Assembly: GCA_023053545.1 (NCBI GenBank)
Contig: JAKZAN010000006.1
Location: forward strand, 10,758,351 to 10,822,350
Reading direction: 5' to 3'
Source of the DNA: Lepidurus packardi
Taxonomy: Eukaryota; Arthropoda; Branchiopoda; Notostraca; Triopsidae
DNA length: 64,000 nt
Shown here one piece after another: positions 1-13,100 of the stretch. Position 1 is the stretch's first letter. Every line of letters starts with the position of its first letter. The notes under the pieces are model-generated. The model was not told where the DNA came from. It ran no database searches and was given only the letters and a program-made list of their open reading frames with translations. A program made the translations under genes and the position numbers.

Positions 1-3000
1 GACAATCTCGACTTCTTGGCCAGATGCATATGGTGATGCAGAGCCAGGTTGTCAAGTCGCCTTTTTATTCATTGTTGCCACAGTGAAACCTAACGTCTAA
101 CCCCATTAATGCAGAGCCAGGTTGTCAAGTCGCCCTTTGCTTCATTGTTTCAACAATGAAACCTAACGTTTGAAGCACACACACGCTATTACCCTTAACT
201 GGCTCTGAAATGGTAAAGTAAAGCCCGTTGCTCTTCAAACTCCGCGTTCCACTCCAACTCTGAATTCCCCCAAAGTTGGCTTTGGCCAAGGCGTAGTTTC
301 GCAGGAATAGCGCCAGTGCAAGGCAACTCTTGCAGAGTCTGGAAGTAACACAGGCTGCTGTAGTTGCCTACGCAACCCGAACTCGTTAGGAATGGCGAAT
401 ACATAACCTGGGGAGCCTCTTAGTCCTGCTTGGAGGTGAAGCCAACCCCCCAAATCTCTTCTCTGTACTGCCAGTCTGGAAAGTTCTTTGTGTTATCTCT
501 CCTTTTTGTGTGTGTTTTTTGGCTTTTGGTGGGCAGACTACTTGCCAAGCCAAACCAGTTTTCGTTGGTCGTTCTGCGCTCTAACAATGAAAGACGTTGT
601 CCGGGCTGCGTGGCTGCCAATCCTTTTCCTAGCTATTAAATATTCTTCTGCAAAAGAAGCCAAAATTGCATATTAGTGTGCCCTCATTAAAACCAGGCTC
701 TAAAAACTCTGCTATTAATTCATTTTAATGTTGGATTAATCGCAGATTGAGTCAGTCAATGTAGTCACTCTCCATTTATGTCCCAAACTTCCCACAGTAT
801 ATTAACTGGTATAGGCCTAAGGTTTACATAGCCATGGCAGTTCCTTCACAAAATTACAAAGGGGCGGGGGCGGGTGATGGTGTGAGGAAGGCCTAGGGCC
901 CATTAATCAACAACATTAATTTGTTTAAATTTCACATCGCTTCTTCCCAGTGTCAACTCCCAGCTGACGTTTTCTTGTTTAACTTTTTTTTACGGGGTAA
1001 TAATCTAACCCGAAAGTTCCCCTTCCGTAAATCACACATAACCCATGGTGGTAGATCTAATGGCGAGTGGCAGCGCTTTTACATAAGGGAGGAAGATGGT
1101 ATGGTACCTTTTTCCAAACTAATAACGCACTACGTACATGAACAACATGCTGTGTTGCGAGGCTTGAAAACCTTTTCATCGTACTACCACACACACACAT
1201 AACACCACTTTTTTTTATTATTTTTTGTCTCTAAAACACAACCCTAGTTTGCTTACACCGGCAATCGGGTGATTAAACCTGTCATAAGCACAACTCCCCG
1301 AGAAAAAAAAGTTAATATATATATACTGTATACAGAATATAACCAGCTGGTCCAATGAAGCGCACCTCTCACAACCTCCTAGCGTTTTTACGAAAAAAAA
1401 AAAAAAATCGGAACCATTCCTACCGAAAAATGCAGCAGAAAACTACCAACTAGCCATGGCCGCTAGTTTTATCTTCACTAACTAACAAGCTCAACAAGTT
1501 CCGTTTACGGAAATACAAATACTTGTTTCAATCCTAGGACGTATATTGACCCCTTTCATTTCCCTCAGATCCATCGTTTTCTTTTCTTTATTTTTTTCCG
1601 CTTTTTTTTGCAAATAGGTTCGCAGGCCACCATTATTCGAACTGAAGTTTTAGGAGTGCCGAACTAACGGGAGATGCTATAGGAACTTATGGGCATAAAA
1701 ATAAACAACAAATTAACGGCGAAGAAATGCGGAACGGGCTCCAGCAATCAAGAAACAAAAGAGACCAAGTCCGTTTTTTCTTCCCTTGTGCACACTGAGA
1801 AAAGTCCAAAGCCAAAGTCCCAGCCAACAGGGACAAGTGAAATAAAACTCGTTAAAAATCGTTCAGATTTTGGCTACTAGATTATCTATATAGCAAAAGA
1901 ACTGCACAGGTCAGTCACTCCAAAGCTTACGTAGTCACAGACACATCAGGAGAGGAGAGATTGCTTTCAAATTGGAGCTCGAGCAAGAAAAATCTTAGAA
2001 TCGCCTTCTCTCCTTCTTTTCTGTTTTCCCCCATGCTAAAGCAACTTAAACCAAAAATCTTCAAAAAAATAAAAAAAAGAATAGAAGCCTGCTTAAGTTT
2101 CGAGTCTGGTGGTTATTTCTTTTAAAGTTTTCTTTGTTTTGTTTTTTGCTAGGCCCTTAAATCTTACATTCCAAAGGCCGGCAGCAATCATAGTTAACTA
2201 TCACAGTAGTTCAAGGAACTCAAGGCCTATCCATGAATATGACAAACACGCGTCCGAGAAGTGAGTACTCTAAATTTAAAACTGTCTCAAAACTTGACTT
2301 TTCGAAACGCCCTGCAAAGCCCAGTTTCTCACTTTTCCTTGGCGTATAACGGTTATTACATCATATTGGATTGACCACCGGACCCCATGCTGGGTTGCAA
2401 AGGAAAAAAAAAGACCTTGATATGCTCAACACGTTTTTTTCTAAAAACATGTTCATCTTTTTTTGCGGGCCTTTAGGTTAAGTAAAAACAAAAAAAAAAC
2501 AAAAACAAAAAAAAAAGAATTACAGTTTTTCTGAAATTCACCGTGTTTCTCGGAAGCAATTTCCAGAAATCCAAGTTTCAACTCGAACGAATGAATGAAA
2601 ACGTTAAGGATCCCAAATTGTCCGGTGAGTGGTACTGATCTACCGAGATTTTGTAGCCCTGTTTTGCTATACATCCGCTCCCCAACGCTTTTCTAGTTGA
2701 AAAGGATCGGTGGTAGCCAACACAATTATTGCATATGTCGTGTTACGTACAGTACACGTCCCTTTCGTGAAAGGAAGGAAAACCTGTTAGACGGGGGCGC
2801 GTTTTGCTGATAAGCTAGGAAACAATATGAAAAAACAAAAGAAATCAAAACGAAAAGGAACGGATGCTTCATCCTTAGTGCCCAACAGTTTTTAACCCTC
2901 CCACCCATATCAGCCAATTGAACTTGTAGCTCCTTTCTTTTCTTGCTTTCTGTCTCTTTTACGTCGCAAGGGTGCGAACTGAAACACGATTGAATACTGA

Positions 3001-4564
3001 ATGGATTTAGGACCATTTTCCTTCCGTCTCTCTCCAGCTCAGACTTTTTCCTAACTGACAGGATTTGAGATCGAGTTATCACACAGATGTGTCCTACCAC
3101 AGAATAAGAGGAAGCTGTTGATCGATTTACTGAAAGCACCTCCACCCCCAGAATATTTTTTTTCTTTCTTTTACCCCGTCTAGTCAAGGTTCCAAAAATT
3201 AAACATGAAAATTAAGGTTTCAACCAAGAAAGCCTAGTCCTATACCAACAAGGAGTAAAGATATATTTTATAACAATACTTTTCAAAAAGATTTCATCTT
3301 TCTAGTGAAAAAAAAACCTATTATAGATTGCAGGTGTAAGCCACAGGGTTCTCGGAAAGACTATCAGTTTTTCACGTGTGTGCAAAGTGTTTTCTTTTCC
3401 CTTAATTTTCTTTTCTGCTAGCAAAAGCTTCACGTTTGACATGAAACACAACAGGGTCAAAGGTAAGAAGAATATGCAAGGGAGCCCACATACAGCGAAA
3501 GCAACATGCAGCTGCCCAATCCATCTGCTTCATTTCTTTCATTAACTTTCAATTTTTTCTCCGTTTAATGCAATTGCTGCAAAGAGGGACACTCAAATTC
3601 TTCAAGTCTCCAAAGCATTAGCACATGTCCTAGTTTTTTTTAGCTTTTCTAAACCTAACCGGAACTAATTCTCCTCAAAGTAAATAATAGTTTTAAAAGG
3701 GTGGGATGAGAACTTTGGAGGGAGGGTAGACGTGAGTGTGTGTTGTATGCGTGAAAAGTTTTTCTTCTTCTTTCTTAGTCCTCGTAAATCGTTCAAGTTC
3801 TACGTTCTTAGGAATTGTTGGATTCGGCTAATCCTTGTCAAGTCACTTGGGGCACTAACTAAAAACTAACTACAAAAGTCTACGTTTTAGCGCTTACTAC
3901 GCCGCCCCCAATCCAAATCCTGTTTAGTTCTTAAACTAATCTTTCTTTCGATTACGTTCCTTCTGTTACAACGCAACTCTGCCCTAGAGTTTCGCCAAGT
4001 ATCACAATCGGGTCCAACTTAATCATTTTGCCTTAAAATTCGCTTTTGACGACACGTATCACAACCGCGGTTCTTTCAAACCGTCCAATATCACAAGAGA
4101 GAAACTTTGCAAGGGGGGGGAGGGGGGGTCTCAGGCTTCCAAACTTAGGAAAGAAGAGAACTAGGCCTATCCACTTGGGGTTTCAACTAGTTCTCCAAAC
4201 AGTGTTGGCCGAAGGAAAGTCCAGGAACTAAACCAGTATGCAACGCTATTTTTCTTTTTCTTAAATGTTAGGACTGGGTTTCCAGTCGACTCGGAAAGGT
4301 TTTCCCTTTTTTTTTTTATCACGAATCAACGCATGTTTCGAATACTTTCGTGGTCAAAGTTCTGAGAGAAAGACGTATTGTTTCTGGCGATCGCCAAGTT
4401 TGGGAAGTTCATCGGCGTGCGCCATTTTTTTACACCAGTCCGGTGCTAACGAATCTCAAAGATTTGTAGGTATTTCTATTTGTGTTCTCATCTTTTGTTG
4501 CGAATGTCTGCCATCCGCAGCCGTGACCGAAGATCGTCCGTTCATTTCCACTGGAGTCGGAGGT
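1..4564. other. AT-rich non-coding DNA downstream of the BTB zinc-finger gene
   Basis: No convincing gene is visible here. The stretch lies 3' of the stop codon of the minus-strand BTB zinc-finger gene, so its right part should hold that gene's 3' UTR. It contains many A and T homopolymers, a tandem duplication at its left edge (listed separately), a short TA run near 1315 and a G-rich patch near 4110-4127. Minus-strand AATAAA-type signals (TTTATT on plus) occur, for example near 1587, but none can be tied to the gene. Open frames here, the longest about 153 codons at 2726-3187 on minus, have no recognisable domain and mostly lack good start contexts. Confidence 0.6.
37..172. repeat. Tandem duplication, two ~65-bp copies with hairpin
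   Basis: Two direct copies start with GCAGAGCCAGGTTGTCAAGT (38-57 and 111-130). They run on through a TTCATTGTT...TGAA segment to CCTAACGT. The second copy contains a perfect 9-bp stem, TTCATTGTT with AACAATGAA, around a 2-base loop; the first copy has a weaker version of the same stem. The function is unknown. Confidence 0.8.
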
Positions 4565-7500
4565 TCAAGGGGGTAGAGGCCCACTGCCCAGGCCGTCGGG
4601 GGGGCTGGGCGGCTGCAAGAAGCCCCGCTCGGATTTGGGCAGATGCGTTTTCTCGTGGGCTTTGAGGATCGTGGACCGGGAGAAGGTTTTCCCGCAGAGT
4701 CTACAGGGAAACGGTCGCTCGCCGGTGTGCACCCGGGCGTGGTCTTTCATGTGGTGGCGTAGCTTGAAGGCCTTGCCGCAGAAATCGCAGCGGAAGGGTC
4801 GCTCGCCCGTGTGAAAGGGCAGGTGGGCCATGAGCGCGCCCAATTCTAGGAAAGACTTGCCGCAGAACTTGCACAGCGCGGGCGTCCCGGCGTTGGAAGC
4901 GGCGGCTGACGTACTGCCGCGTAGGGAGGCCGCGGCGTTGCCCGAGGCGGACGACGCAGAGCCGGACGGGTGCGAGTGCGGATGATGGGAGGGCGGGGCT
5001 TGGGCGGGGCCCAGGTTTAAGGTACCAGCTGGGAGCCCCATCGAGAGCCCCAGCGAGGACATGGAGTGGACCATGGAGGCCGTACTCACCGCGCAAGCGA
5101 GTTGGCCGTCCTGACCTAACCGCGGAAACATGACCGGCCCTAAGGGGAGATCGCCCGCGTTGTGGCCCTCGCCCATGAGGGAGGCCAGCATAGCCACGCT
5201 GGGAATGGAGCCTAAGGCACTACCGTCTACCCCGTGGCTGAACATGGAGCTCAGGCCGCGGACGTGATCGCGGCGATGACCGCTGGCTTCCAGCGACTCG
5301 CGTTCGTTCGGGTCGCCTTCCACGAAGCCACTGTAGTTGGCAGTGGCGGTTGCTCGGCCTCCGTCTTCTCGAAAGGCGGCGGAGCGATTCCGTGAGAGCG
5401 CTGAGCTGTCCTCGCCGCCGTAACTACCGTGCCGCGTGCGAAGCCGCCCAAACTCATAGAACCGCTCTTCGACCGCCAGGGAGGCGATCGTGGCCGTCGC
5501 GGCGTGGGCGGCCGACCGCCCGTACAGACCCGCCGCGGCGGCCGCGTGATCCAGCACGCCGGTCATGTGCCGTCGTTTGACGGACAGCGAATTGCGCTGC
5601 ATCATCTCGCTGTTGTCGCGGGGGAAGATGGTGCCCGCGGCTGCAGCAATGCTAAAGTCCCGTTCGCGCTCCGCCTCCAAGTTGTGGGAGAGCATGTGCC
5701 GGGACAAGCGACTCGGCGAAGGGAAGGCCACTCCACAGCGCCCGCACGGGAAAAGACCGCCACCAGCAGCTGGCGGCGGCGGAGGAGGAGGGACGCGCGA
5801 CGTGGACGGCTGGGTAGAAGTGGCAGCGGAAGACCCGATGGTATCGGCGATGGTTCCTGGTCCGCTCCCTCCGACTTGGACTTCCTGCAAGATAAAAGAA
5901 CAAAAGAACCTCAACTTCTTGTGACTCGTGCACGGCGAAGGCTGGCGGTAGACAAGAAGTTGACATTCATTTGTCTTTTCTCTTGGCAAAAGGGGAGTAA
6001 CGAGAGTATAGAGAGAGGTGGAGAACGGAAGTCAAAGTTGCGAGGCAGACAGTACTATTCCGGCCAGGAACCAAAAAGACGCCAGACTGGGTGACTTTAA
6101 AGAAAATCCGCAAGAGGCAGACAAGATTTCTCTGGGGTTTTTTTCGTTACTTTGATCTAGTTCCGGGTTTTCTCGGGATTGGTTGGAAAACGGGGAATAG
6201 GGTTAAAAAAAGGAGCGGGTGTTTTTTGAATTTCGGCTTGACCAGCTTGTCCGAGAAAATGAGACATTTTCTGGGAGGAAAATAAAACTTTTTGAAAAAA
6301 TGTGGGCCAAAGAAAGGGATTGCCGGAGGCTGAAGGGTAGATCTGCCGTCAGCCGAAAGTGGGTATTTTGGGCTCGACGGATTTTTGTCTTTTTTATCTG
6401 TAAATATGGCAACGTTTTCCTGAAGAAAAAACCTTTTGCCCCGTGTACCAAGTCAAATGAAGTCAACTTCTTTGTTGCAGGCGTGACAACTTGCCCGTTG
6501 CGAGACCACAGCTTCTCTTTCGCATTCTTTTTTTGCATTTTGGGAGTTACCAAGCTCAAGCTCAAAAGCCATCGGCATAATGGTAACGCATAAAAATATA
6601 AATAAAAACGAACCGCCCAGCTTGTTGGCCATTTACCAATCAATAGCTCACCATTGGAAGCAGCTCACGTTCTCGTCGTTGGTACCCCAGGGCCACAAAA
6701 GACCGGCTTGTGGGGGCCGTGGGCTTACGCATACAAACCCAATATAGAGCATACACACACATATGTATCCACACACACGCACAGACCCAACATCCATAAA
6801 TGCAGAATCGAACAATGCCGTACCTGATCAGCGTGTCTCCCGTATTCCGAGCTGGATTCCGAAAAGGTGGGCGACCGGGAGCGTGAGCGCGAGGGCGGGC
6901 CTTCCGGACGCGTCCCACCTGAAGGTAAACCCTCCCCGCCTTCCCATTCTTGCTCTTTCTTCAAGGACTAGAAGAGCGCCCAGGCAGAGGAGGACGAGAA
7001 AGGGGAAAACAAAACAAAAACTCGGTTAGATTTCATTTCGGCTGCATGCGGAAACTCCCCACCAAAATTATAAAAAAAAAAACTCTTTCTAATTTTGAGT
7101 TGGTTCTTCTTCCAGCTTCCCGGTAAATTTCCCTGGCAAAATGTCAACTACATCAGACTCTGGTCACTGATTGATTGATTTTAGATTACCCCAAGCCCCC
7201 TGAAAAGTTGTCCGTCTAAGAATCGTGTCTCGCAAAGAACAAGTGGTTTTCCGGCAGGTCGTGAAGGTTTAGGTTGGGATAGGTTACGGTTCGGGGTCGT
7301 TTCACTTTCCTCTGCAGTCGGCTCTTTTAACGACCCACTTGGAGTTTGCACCTCGAGTTCTATGGCTCGTTTTTGACACATTTGAAAGGAAGCTCCCTCT
7401 CTTTCTCTTTATTCCGCGAGTGTTTGCTCGACTGTGTGCATAAAGGTGAAGTAAAATCTGCGTCTAAAAGAGGGGATGGCATATACCCGCACCAAATCAC

Positions 7501-9984
7501 ACTACTTGTCCAATCTTTTAAAGTGTAAGGACCCTCAAGACAACTTAATTCCCATTTGCACCCTCGCCCACTGTCCGGTTTGTGGGCCATTTAAGCTGGG
7601 AAAACGCCACTTGCGAGTCAAAACTAGATATACGACGATCAATGCGCCATCCTTCTGGATGCCGCAATACTGAATTTCACCCCCGGGGGAATAAAAGGCC
7701 GGATACAATTCATTGTTGAGCGCTCCCTTTCCTTTTCTTTGGGCCGGGTTGCCTATTTTCGAACCCCAATTCGAAGCAGCCAGGAATAGGGAAAATTCTC
7801 TGGAGAAAGGCGGTCCAGCGTTGCCGCTTGTTGATATTGGCCATCAGCTGATCTACTCTTCACTGTGTGAATAAAAGTTCTTAGCATGGGGTCTCAGTAT
7901 TATTAAAGGCTGAAGTTATCTGCTTCCTCTTAATCTAACCTAATCTTTCAAAGCCTTTTTGAATTCCCCCCTTTCCCTTTGCCTCCAGCTTCCTTTTGCA
8001 GCAAGCGGCAACGCTGGTTCGGATTGGGTTTTGAAAATATGCGGCCGGGTTACGTTATCAGCCTTAATGGGCGAGTTCATTGCTACGTTTTGACACGCAG
8101 GCCTTGCCAAAAGACAGTGTGCACTTAACCAAGACTTTTCCTTACACTTTTCATTTGAACCCTACGACTTTGACGGTAAAACACAACGTTAAGCACGCAA
8201 ATCCCAGTAGAAAAGTACACGGAAAAGTTACTCACCAACGGGATGTGCTGGGGTGGACCCATGCCGGAGGCGGAGCTTGGCATGTAAGGGGGACCCCGAC
8301 TAGGATTCCTGGAACCAGAAGGCGAGGCCATGGGGTAGTCTTCGCTTTCTGTATCGGAGGACTCGGACTGTAACGAGGGCCAGGTACGGAATCGACGCGT
8401 CGTGCCGCTACTGCCACCCGCATCGGCCGAGGACCGAAAGTTGACGCTGTTATTGCTGGGCGTCTGCGGCGGACTGGCGGACGAGACTCTGAGATCCTCC
8501 GCTTCTTGCTTGGGTGTGCGAGGTCTGCCTTCGGCGGCGGCGGGATGGTTGTTGTTGGGTCGGACTCGGGGTGAGGGGGAAGAGGAAGCAGAAGCAGGCT
8601 TGGACAGCCCCCTCCCGAGTGATGTGGCGACCGTTTCGCTCGCGTCCAGCGGCCCCGTGCTGGCGTTGCTGGTAGCGGACGGATGCAGCAGGGGATCAGC
8701 CGGCGAAAAGCGTTCCACGACGATGAGCGCGGCCGCCTCGGCGGAAGGGGTCGCTAAAGGGGGAGTGGCGGGACTCGGGTGCGAAGGTAAGTTGTCGGCG
8801 CCCGGGGAGAACCGCTCGATCTCCTTGTCCGCCGCGACCGCTTCCCTTTCTCTACTCCCCGAGCCTCCGCCCGGGTGTCGCAAGTCACGTTTGACAAGCA
8901 GCGGACTGCTATTGCTATGCGAGTGGGAATGCGAGCTTCGGTGCACGAGGTTCGGACTGTACGAGGTGGTCGAGTCCCGGAGGTCGCGCTCCCGTTCCCG
9001 TTCCCGGTGATCGAGCGTGTAGTGAGGCGACTGCCGTTGCTGCTGCTGATGGAACTGATTTCTGGCGGGGTCGGTTTGGCTGTGCCGGTCGCGGTCCCGG
9101 TCCCGTTCACGGTAGACGTGATGGTTGGAGGGGGAACTTTCGCTGGTCGCAAGATTGTTTCGGTTGTAAGGATGGTAGTGATGCGGGTGCAGGAGTCGGT
9201 CCCGCTCGCGTTCACGGGACCAATGTTGGTGGCTCGGCGGCAAGCCAGTGGCGGCGGAGGATAAGGGATTGTTGCTACTATTGAGGTGGTCGGTCGGTTC
9301 GCCTTCGTCGGGGACGAAGTGCGGGTCTAATGCGAGTCGCTCGTCGAAGAGGAGGGGATTGGCGTCCGCCTCGAGGTCCTCGGCGTGGTCGTCACTGTTC
9401 TGGAGCGGCAGTGGCGGCGGCGGTGGTAACGGAAACTGTGTTTGTGTTAGTGGCTGTTGGGCGCTGCAGCGATGGAGGGAATGGTGATGGTTTGGTCCAG
9501 TCGGCGTGTGGTTGATGTTGGTGTGGGGCGGCTGCTCCGCGGCTTTGTGGCTGCTGGTCGTGGCCGCCGGGTCGTTGGTGCTCACTTCCGTCAGGCCTTT
9601 GACGCGGAGGTTCTCGGCCGTCTTGAGGAGCGTGCCCAGTTGCCCGTACTCGACGCTCACTTCGCCGCGGTACATAAACTCCAAGAGGGTCTTGAGCTCG
9701 GCGAACTTGGTGTCTTTGAGAATGATTATGGGGTGCCGCTCAGGGTGCGACACGAAGATGGTGCGGAAGAAGGACGAGCACGCGGACAGGACCATCTTGT
9801 GGGCACGGAGCGATTGTCCCTCGGCGGCCAGCGTCACATCCACCAGAGCTTCGTCGCAGAGAAGCTGCCGGAACACGGCCAACACGTGACTGCCGTGGTT
9901 CGTCCATCGCAGACAATACTGGTCAGAGTCGGAGGCAGGTGGGTCGATGCTTCCGGGCTCGGCCGCTTCATTCGGGCTGCCCAT
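4565..9984 (-). CDS. BTB/POZ and C2H2 zinc-finger transcription factor (TTK-type BTB)
   Basis: Predicted nuclear DNA-binding regulator of the arthropod broad/tramtrack class. Three coding exons join in phase 0: 9984-8236, 6967-6824 and 5884-4565, giving about 1070 residues. The ATG at 9984 has A at -3 and G at +4; an acceptor at 10007 implies an upstream non-coding exon. Residues about 21-135 are the BTB domain, with the arthropod signature QYCLRW, then AHKMVLSACS and LLEFMYRGEV. A long low-complexity middle (His, Ser, Pro, RERERDRD runs) follows. The last exon has four C2H2 fingers: an isolated one (CGRC...HMLSH) near 5675-5750 and three in tandem (CKFC, CDFC, CRLC with HTGERPF linkers) at about 4640-4880, then the TGA stop. 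BTB domains of this class dimerise and recruit corepressors; the target genes are unknown. The coding exons are far more GC-rich than the flanks. I cannot assign an orthologue. Family call is firm; the middle exon is likely but may be alternative. Confidence 0.9.
5885..6823 (-). other. Intron of the BTB zinc-finger gene, with (CA)-rich stretch
   Basis: Bounded by the donor GTACGG after GATCAG (minus strand, 6823) and a pyrimidine-rich acceptor ending TTGCAG at 5885. Both ends are in phase 0. A short CA/TG-rich tract lies at about 6747-6786. No other coding exon is visible. Confidence 0.7.
6824..6967 (-). other. Middle coding exon (48 codons) of the BTB gene, Arg/Ser-rich
   Basis: This 144-nt segment starts after a pyrimidine-rich acceptor (CTCTTCTAG) and ends at GATCAG before GTACGG. 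It is open in one frame and enters and leaves in phase 0, matching the BTB exon end and the zinc-finger exon start. It encodes SLKKEQEWEGGEG followed by SRSRSRSPTFSESSSEYG. A symmetric phase-0 exon can be skipped without shifting frame, so alternative use is possible. It is part of the BTB gene, listed separately because it decides the protein isoform. Confidence 0.7.
6968..8235 (-). other. Intron of the BTB zinc-finger gene
   Basis: It begins with the strong donor GTGAGT directly after the codon for Leu at 8236 (minus strand) and ends at the CTAG acceptor at 6968. Several open frames lie inside on both strands, but none has domain-like content. I see no further exon. Confidence 0.7.
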
Positions 9985-10073
9985 GCTGTCCCAGCCCCCG
10001 CCCAGACCTACCGTAGAAAGGAATAACGACACGCCGAAAGCATACGTTTAAATTACAATCGATTTTATGGGCG

Positions 10074-10121
10074 AAGCTTACACCAAAAACTTGAAGAAAG
10101 CTTACACCAAAAACTTGAAGA
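10074..10121. repeat. Tandem duplication of a 24-bp unit
   Basis: Two adjacent copies of a 24-bp unit beginning AAGCTTACACC and ending CTTGAAGA, differing at most at the last base. The site is just upstream of the BTB coding exon on its minus strand. Confidence 0.85.
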
Positions 10122-13100
10122 AAAAATACCCTGGATTGCAATGAATAATTCCACACTCTACAAAATACGTCAAATATGGTAAGAGGAGCAAGCAATTTTA
10201 AGAAGAACATAAACTTGATTTCCAGAACAATTCCGCACTACAAAAAATAAGGAAAGTAGGGTAAAAAGGGCCAAAAAAATCATTTAAGAAATTTCAAGGG
10301 GAAAAAACTGATTTCACGAATAATTTCACACTATTAGAAAATTTGAGAAAAAGGGAAAGACATGAGGAACCGAAGGATGGGAAGGATGGCGAAGGAACCG
10401 AAGGCTTTGAGCAAGAACAAAACTATTCAAAGGCCCCACTGACGAAGCATGACTCGTTCCATTTTCCCTGTGACAAATCCAACCAAGCGCGGGTCTTTTC
10501 GGCGCGTAGTAGAACGTCACAAGCCTTATTATCCTGTTTGTTAAGTCTCTCTTGGTTAAAATTCACGGGTTCCTTCCCTGAGGTTAATGGATTGGTTTTC
10601 AGAAATTGGACAAATAGTTTCAATAATAATTGCGGTTAATAGTCCTGCAAACGACAGCTCAACTAGGAGAAACGAGCAATGAAAAAGGCGATAAAGAAGC
10701 GGGTTCGGCTATTGTGAGTCTAGCACACACACACATACACCGAAAGCGCAAGGGACAACTTGAAAGGAGCCATTGCGCCAACTTTTGCCTAGCCAGCTCA
10801 AAGAATACACGCAAGCGTTGCAAACCTTACGACGCGAAACCCTTCAAAATGACTTGCCTCAATTAAAGACCTTAACTCCGGATCCTATGCACTGCAAAAT
10901 GAAACATGGGAGCCATCAGGACGCTCGCAAACAAAAGAATAATTTTACTTCAATTTTTTTCTTTTACTTTTTTTTTTATAAAAACTTCAAAGATAAAGCG
11001 GCCCTTTTCATTGCTTCGGTGAGAATCTAAATAATTTCAGTGGTACATGCCTCCAAAATGATTTTTTTTAGCATTTTTTTTTTATCTTTTAACCAAACTC
11101 TGACATTGTAGGTGCGCAATATTAAGTTGGACTTTCTATCTAGACTGTGTGTAGACGGTGTACAACGTCATGTACGCAATATCTTGATTTCGCGTTTAGA
11201 CTACGTTACTGAGAATCTCGTAGCCACACAAGACCTATTCTTAATTCCGGAATTTTTTATTTTATTTATTTATTTCTTGCGTGGCGTACGAAGAAACACA
11301 CGATTTTGCTAAATACAAAGACTTTGTCTGGCGGGCTCCATACGAGGACCACCAAAAGAATCTGCCAAGTACCTAGGCCCCGCCCAGAATTATGCAAATA
11401 ACATAATTCACAAGGCGGGGGCTACCTCTGCCCCCCCTAAAAGGGGGTCGCCATATCGCTTCCAATTGGTGCCTATACCTCCCAGCATGTGTAACAGACA
11501 TGGCAAGGAAATGCATACGAATCTACCACTCGGAAAGCTTTCTTTTGAATGCTTAAGCAAGTCTTCAGGTGCTTTGGTTAATTTAAAAACTCAATCATAG
11601 AATAGCGAATTCCCTTCGCGCCATCACCGTCCTGACGGGCCGAAACCCGCGCCTGAGCGCCTTTGGACAAGCTTCGGTTCGGCTGGGCAACCGGGACCCC
11701 GTCCCCTGGCAATAGGACCGCACGAGGCGGTTCCGACTATGCGGGTAACGCTTTGCATGGCGTCCAGCGGAGCCCGCAAGTCACGGCGCGAACCAAAACT
11801 CACTTTTTGTCATCAAGCTTGTAAATTAACTAAAGCACCTATAGGCTGGCAAAATATGATTGTGTCTAGATTGTCTCACTTTCATTTCTCCACGCGAATG
11901 CCAAATGTTAATTTTTTAACGTTATGGCCCAAAGTCAGCATGTGACTGGAAGCTCCTCTAAATAAATAGGACAATTTTTTTAAGAAAGGAAATTTGACCA
12001 GTTGAGGGGGTCAATGGACCTTTCTATATTTCAAAGACCTTTCACTTTCAAGCCTTTGACGCCACATGTAACGTCCAGGCAGACGGATTTCAAATCCTTC
12101 GCTAATCTTCTAGCGAAACCGCCAACTTAGCATAAGTTTGGCCTGTTTCGCTATTAATTCCATTTCTTTCAGATACCCAAACCCCTACTGTCTGGGGCAT
12201 ATTTTAGAGCTCCACAAAAAAGTAGAACAAACCACTCTCTTTTAAGGTATCATGCCCCAAAAGGGCTTCTATTCAAATTCACTTAATTCAATTAATCATC
12301 CATTTAGATCACCCTGCTTTGAGCCCTGAATCAGCGCCCAATGCAGCTGACCTTTTCACGACTCTTACGTAAAAGCTTGAGCTCGACTTGTTGGAACTTG
12401 AAAACGTTCGAAACTGGGAAAATCCCCCATGGCCAGCCGAGGCGCGCTACACTCAGCTCGGCATACGACGGGACCAGGCATGCCAAGCCGCTTCGAGGCA
12501 TGTCGACCCATCCCGGGCCGAGTCTAGCCGCCTTCCCAGCTTGGCCAAGCCCTGCCTACCGCACGCAAAGCAAAGCGGCGATCCACGCGAAATATTTCAG
12601 TGTTAATCTACTCCGGCTGCCATGTTATGACGTGGGTAATGCGGCACCTGGAAAATCCGACCGCGTTTTTACCTATCCAGTGCACGTGATTTCGTCTCTC
12701 CCCCTAGGGCTTTTTCGCATGTTAATTCGAGCCGTATATTTCAAACCCTTCCTGCACAGGTATACACCCCCGAAAACAGGGGAAGGGCCGTAGGATCTTT
12801 TTTCGCTGCCGCGGGAATATAAATCAAATAGAAATAAATCAGCTGCTTTCGAAATTAACGAGCTCGCTTTTTGTCTGCTTTGTAAATGCGCAAGGAATTA
12901 GCTCGTCCACACGACATAAAAAAGGAGGCCTAAATAAAAGGGTCTGTCGAGTTATTTGCGCATGCGCATGCGTCTGCCATCAATTCCGGCTGTCTAGATG
13001 CATCCCACCTTTTTATTTCGTCGCCATATAGTTGAAGGCCAAGCTAACCTACTAATTTTTTTCTCGCTATCCTTTTTTACTACGTGTTTGGATGTGGTAC

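Noticed and set aside
5429-6094. Plus-strand frame of 221 codons
   Set aside because: Antisense to the zinc-finger exon; it is Arg-rich because of the GC-rich opposite strand and has no family motif.
8402-10026. Several plus-strand open frames of 127-202 codons
   Set aside because: They are antisense shadows of the GC-rich BTB exon, whose minus-strand frame carries a clear BTB domain.
12341-12793. Plus-strand frame of 150 codons in a GC-rich patch
   Set aside because: No recognisable domain or supported splice sites. The GC-rich patch resembles several others here that are better seen as repeat-derived.
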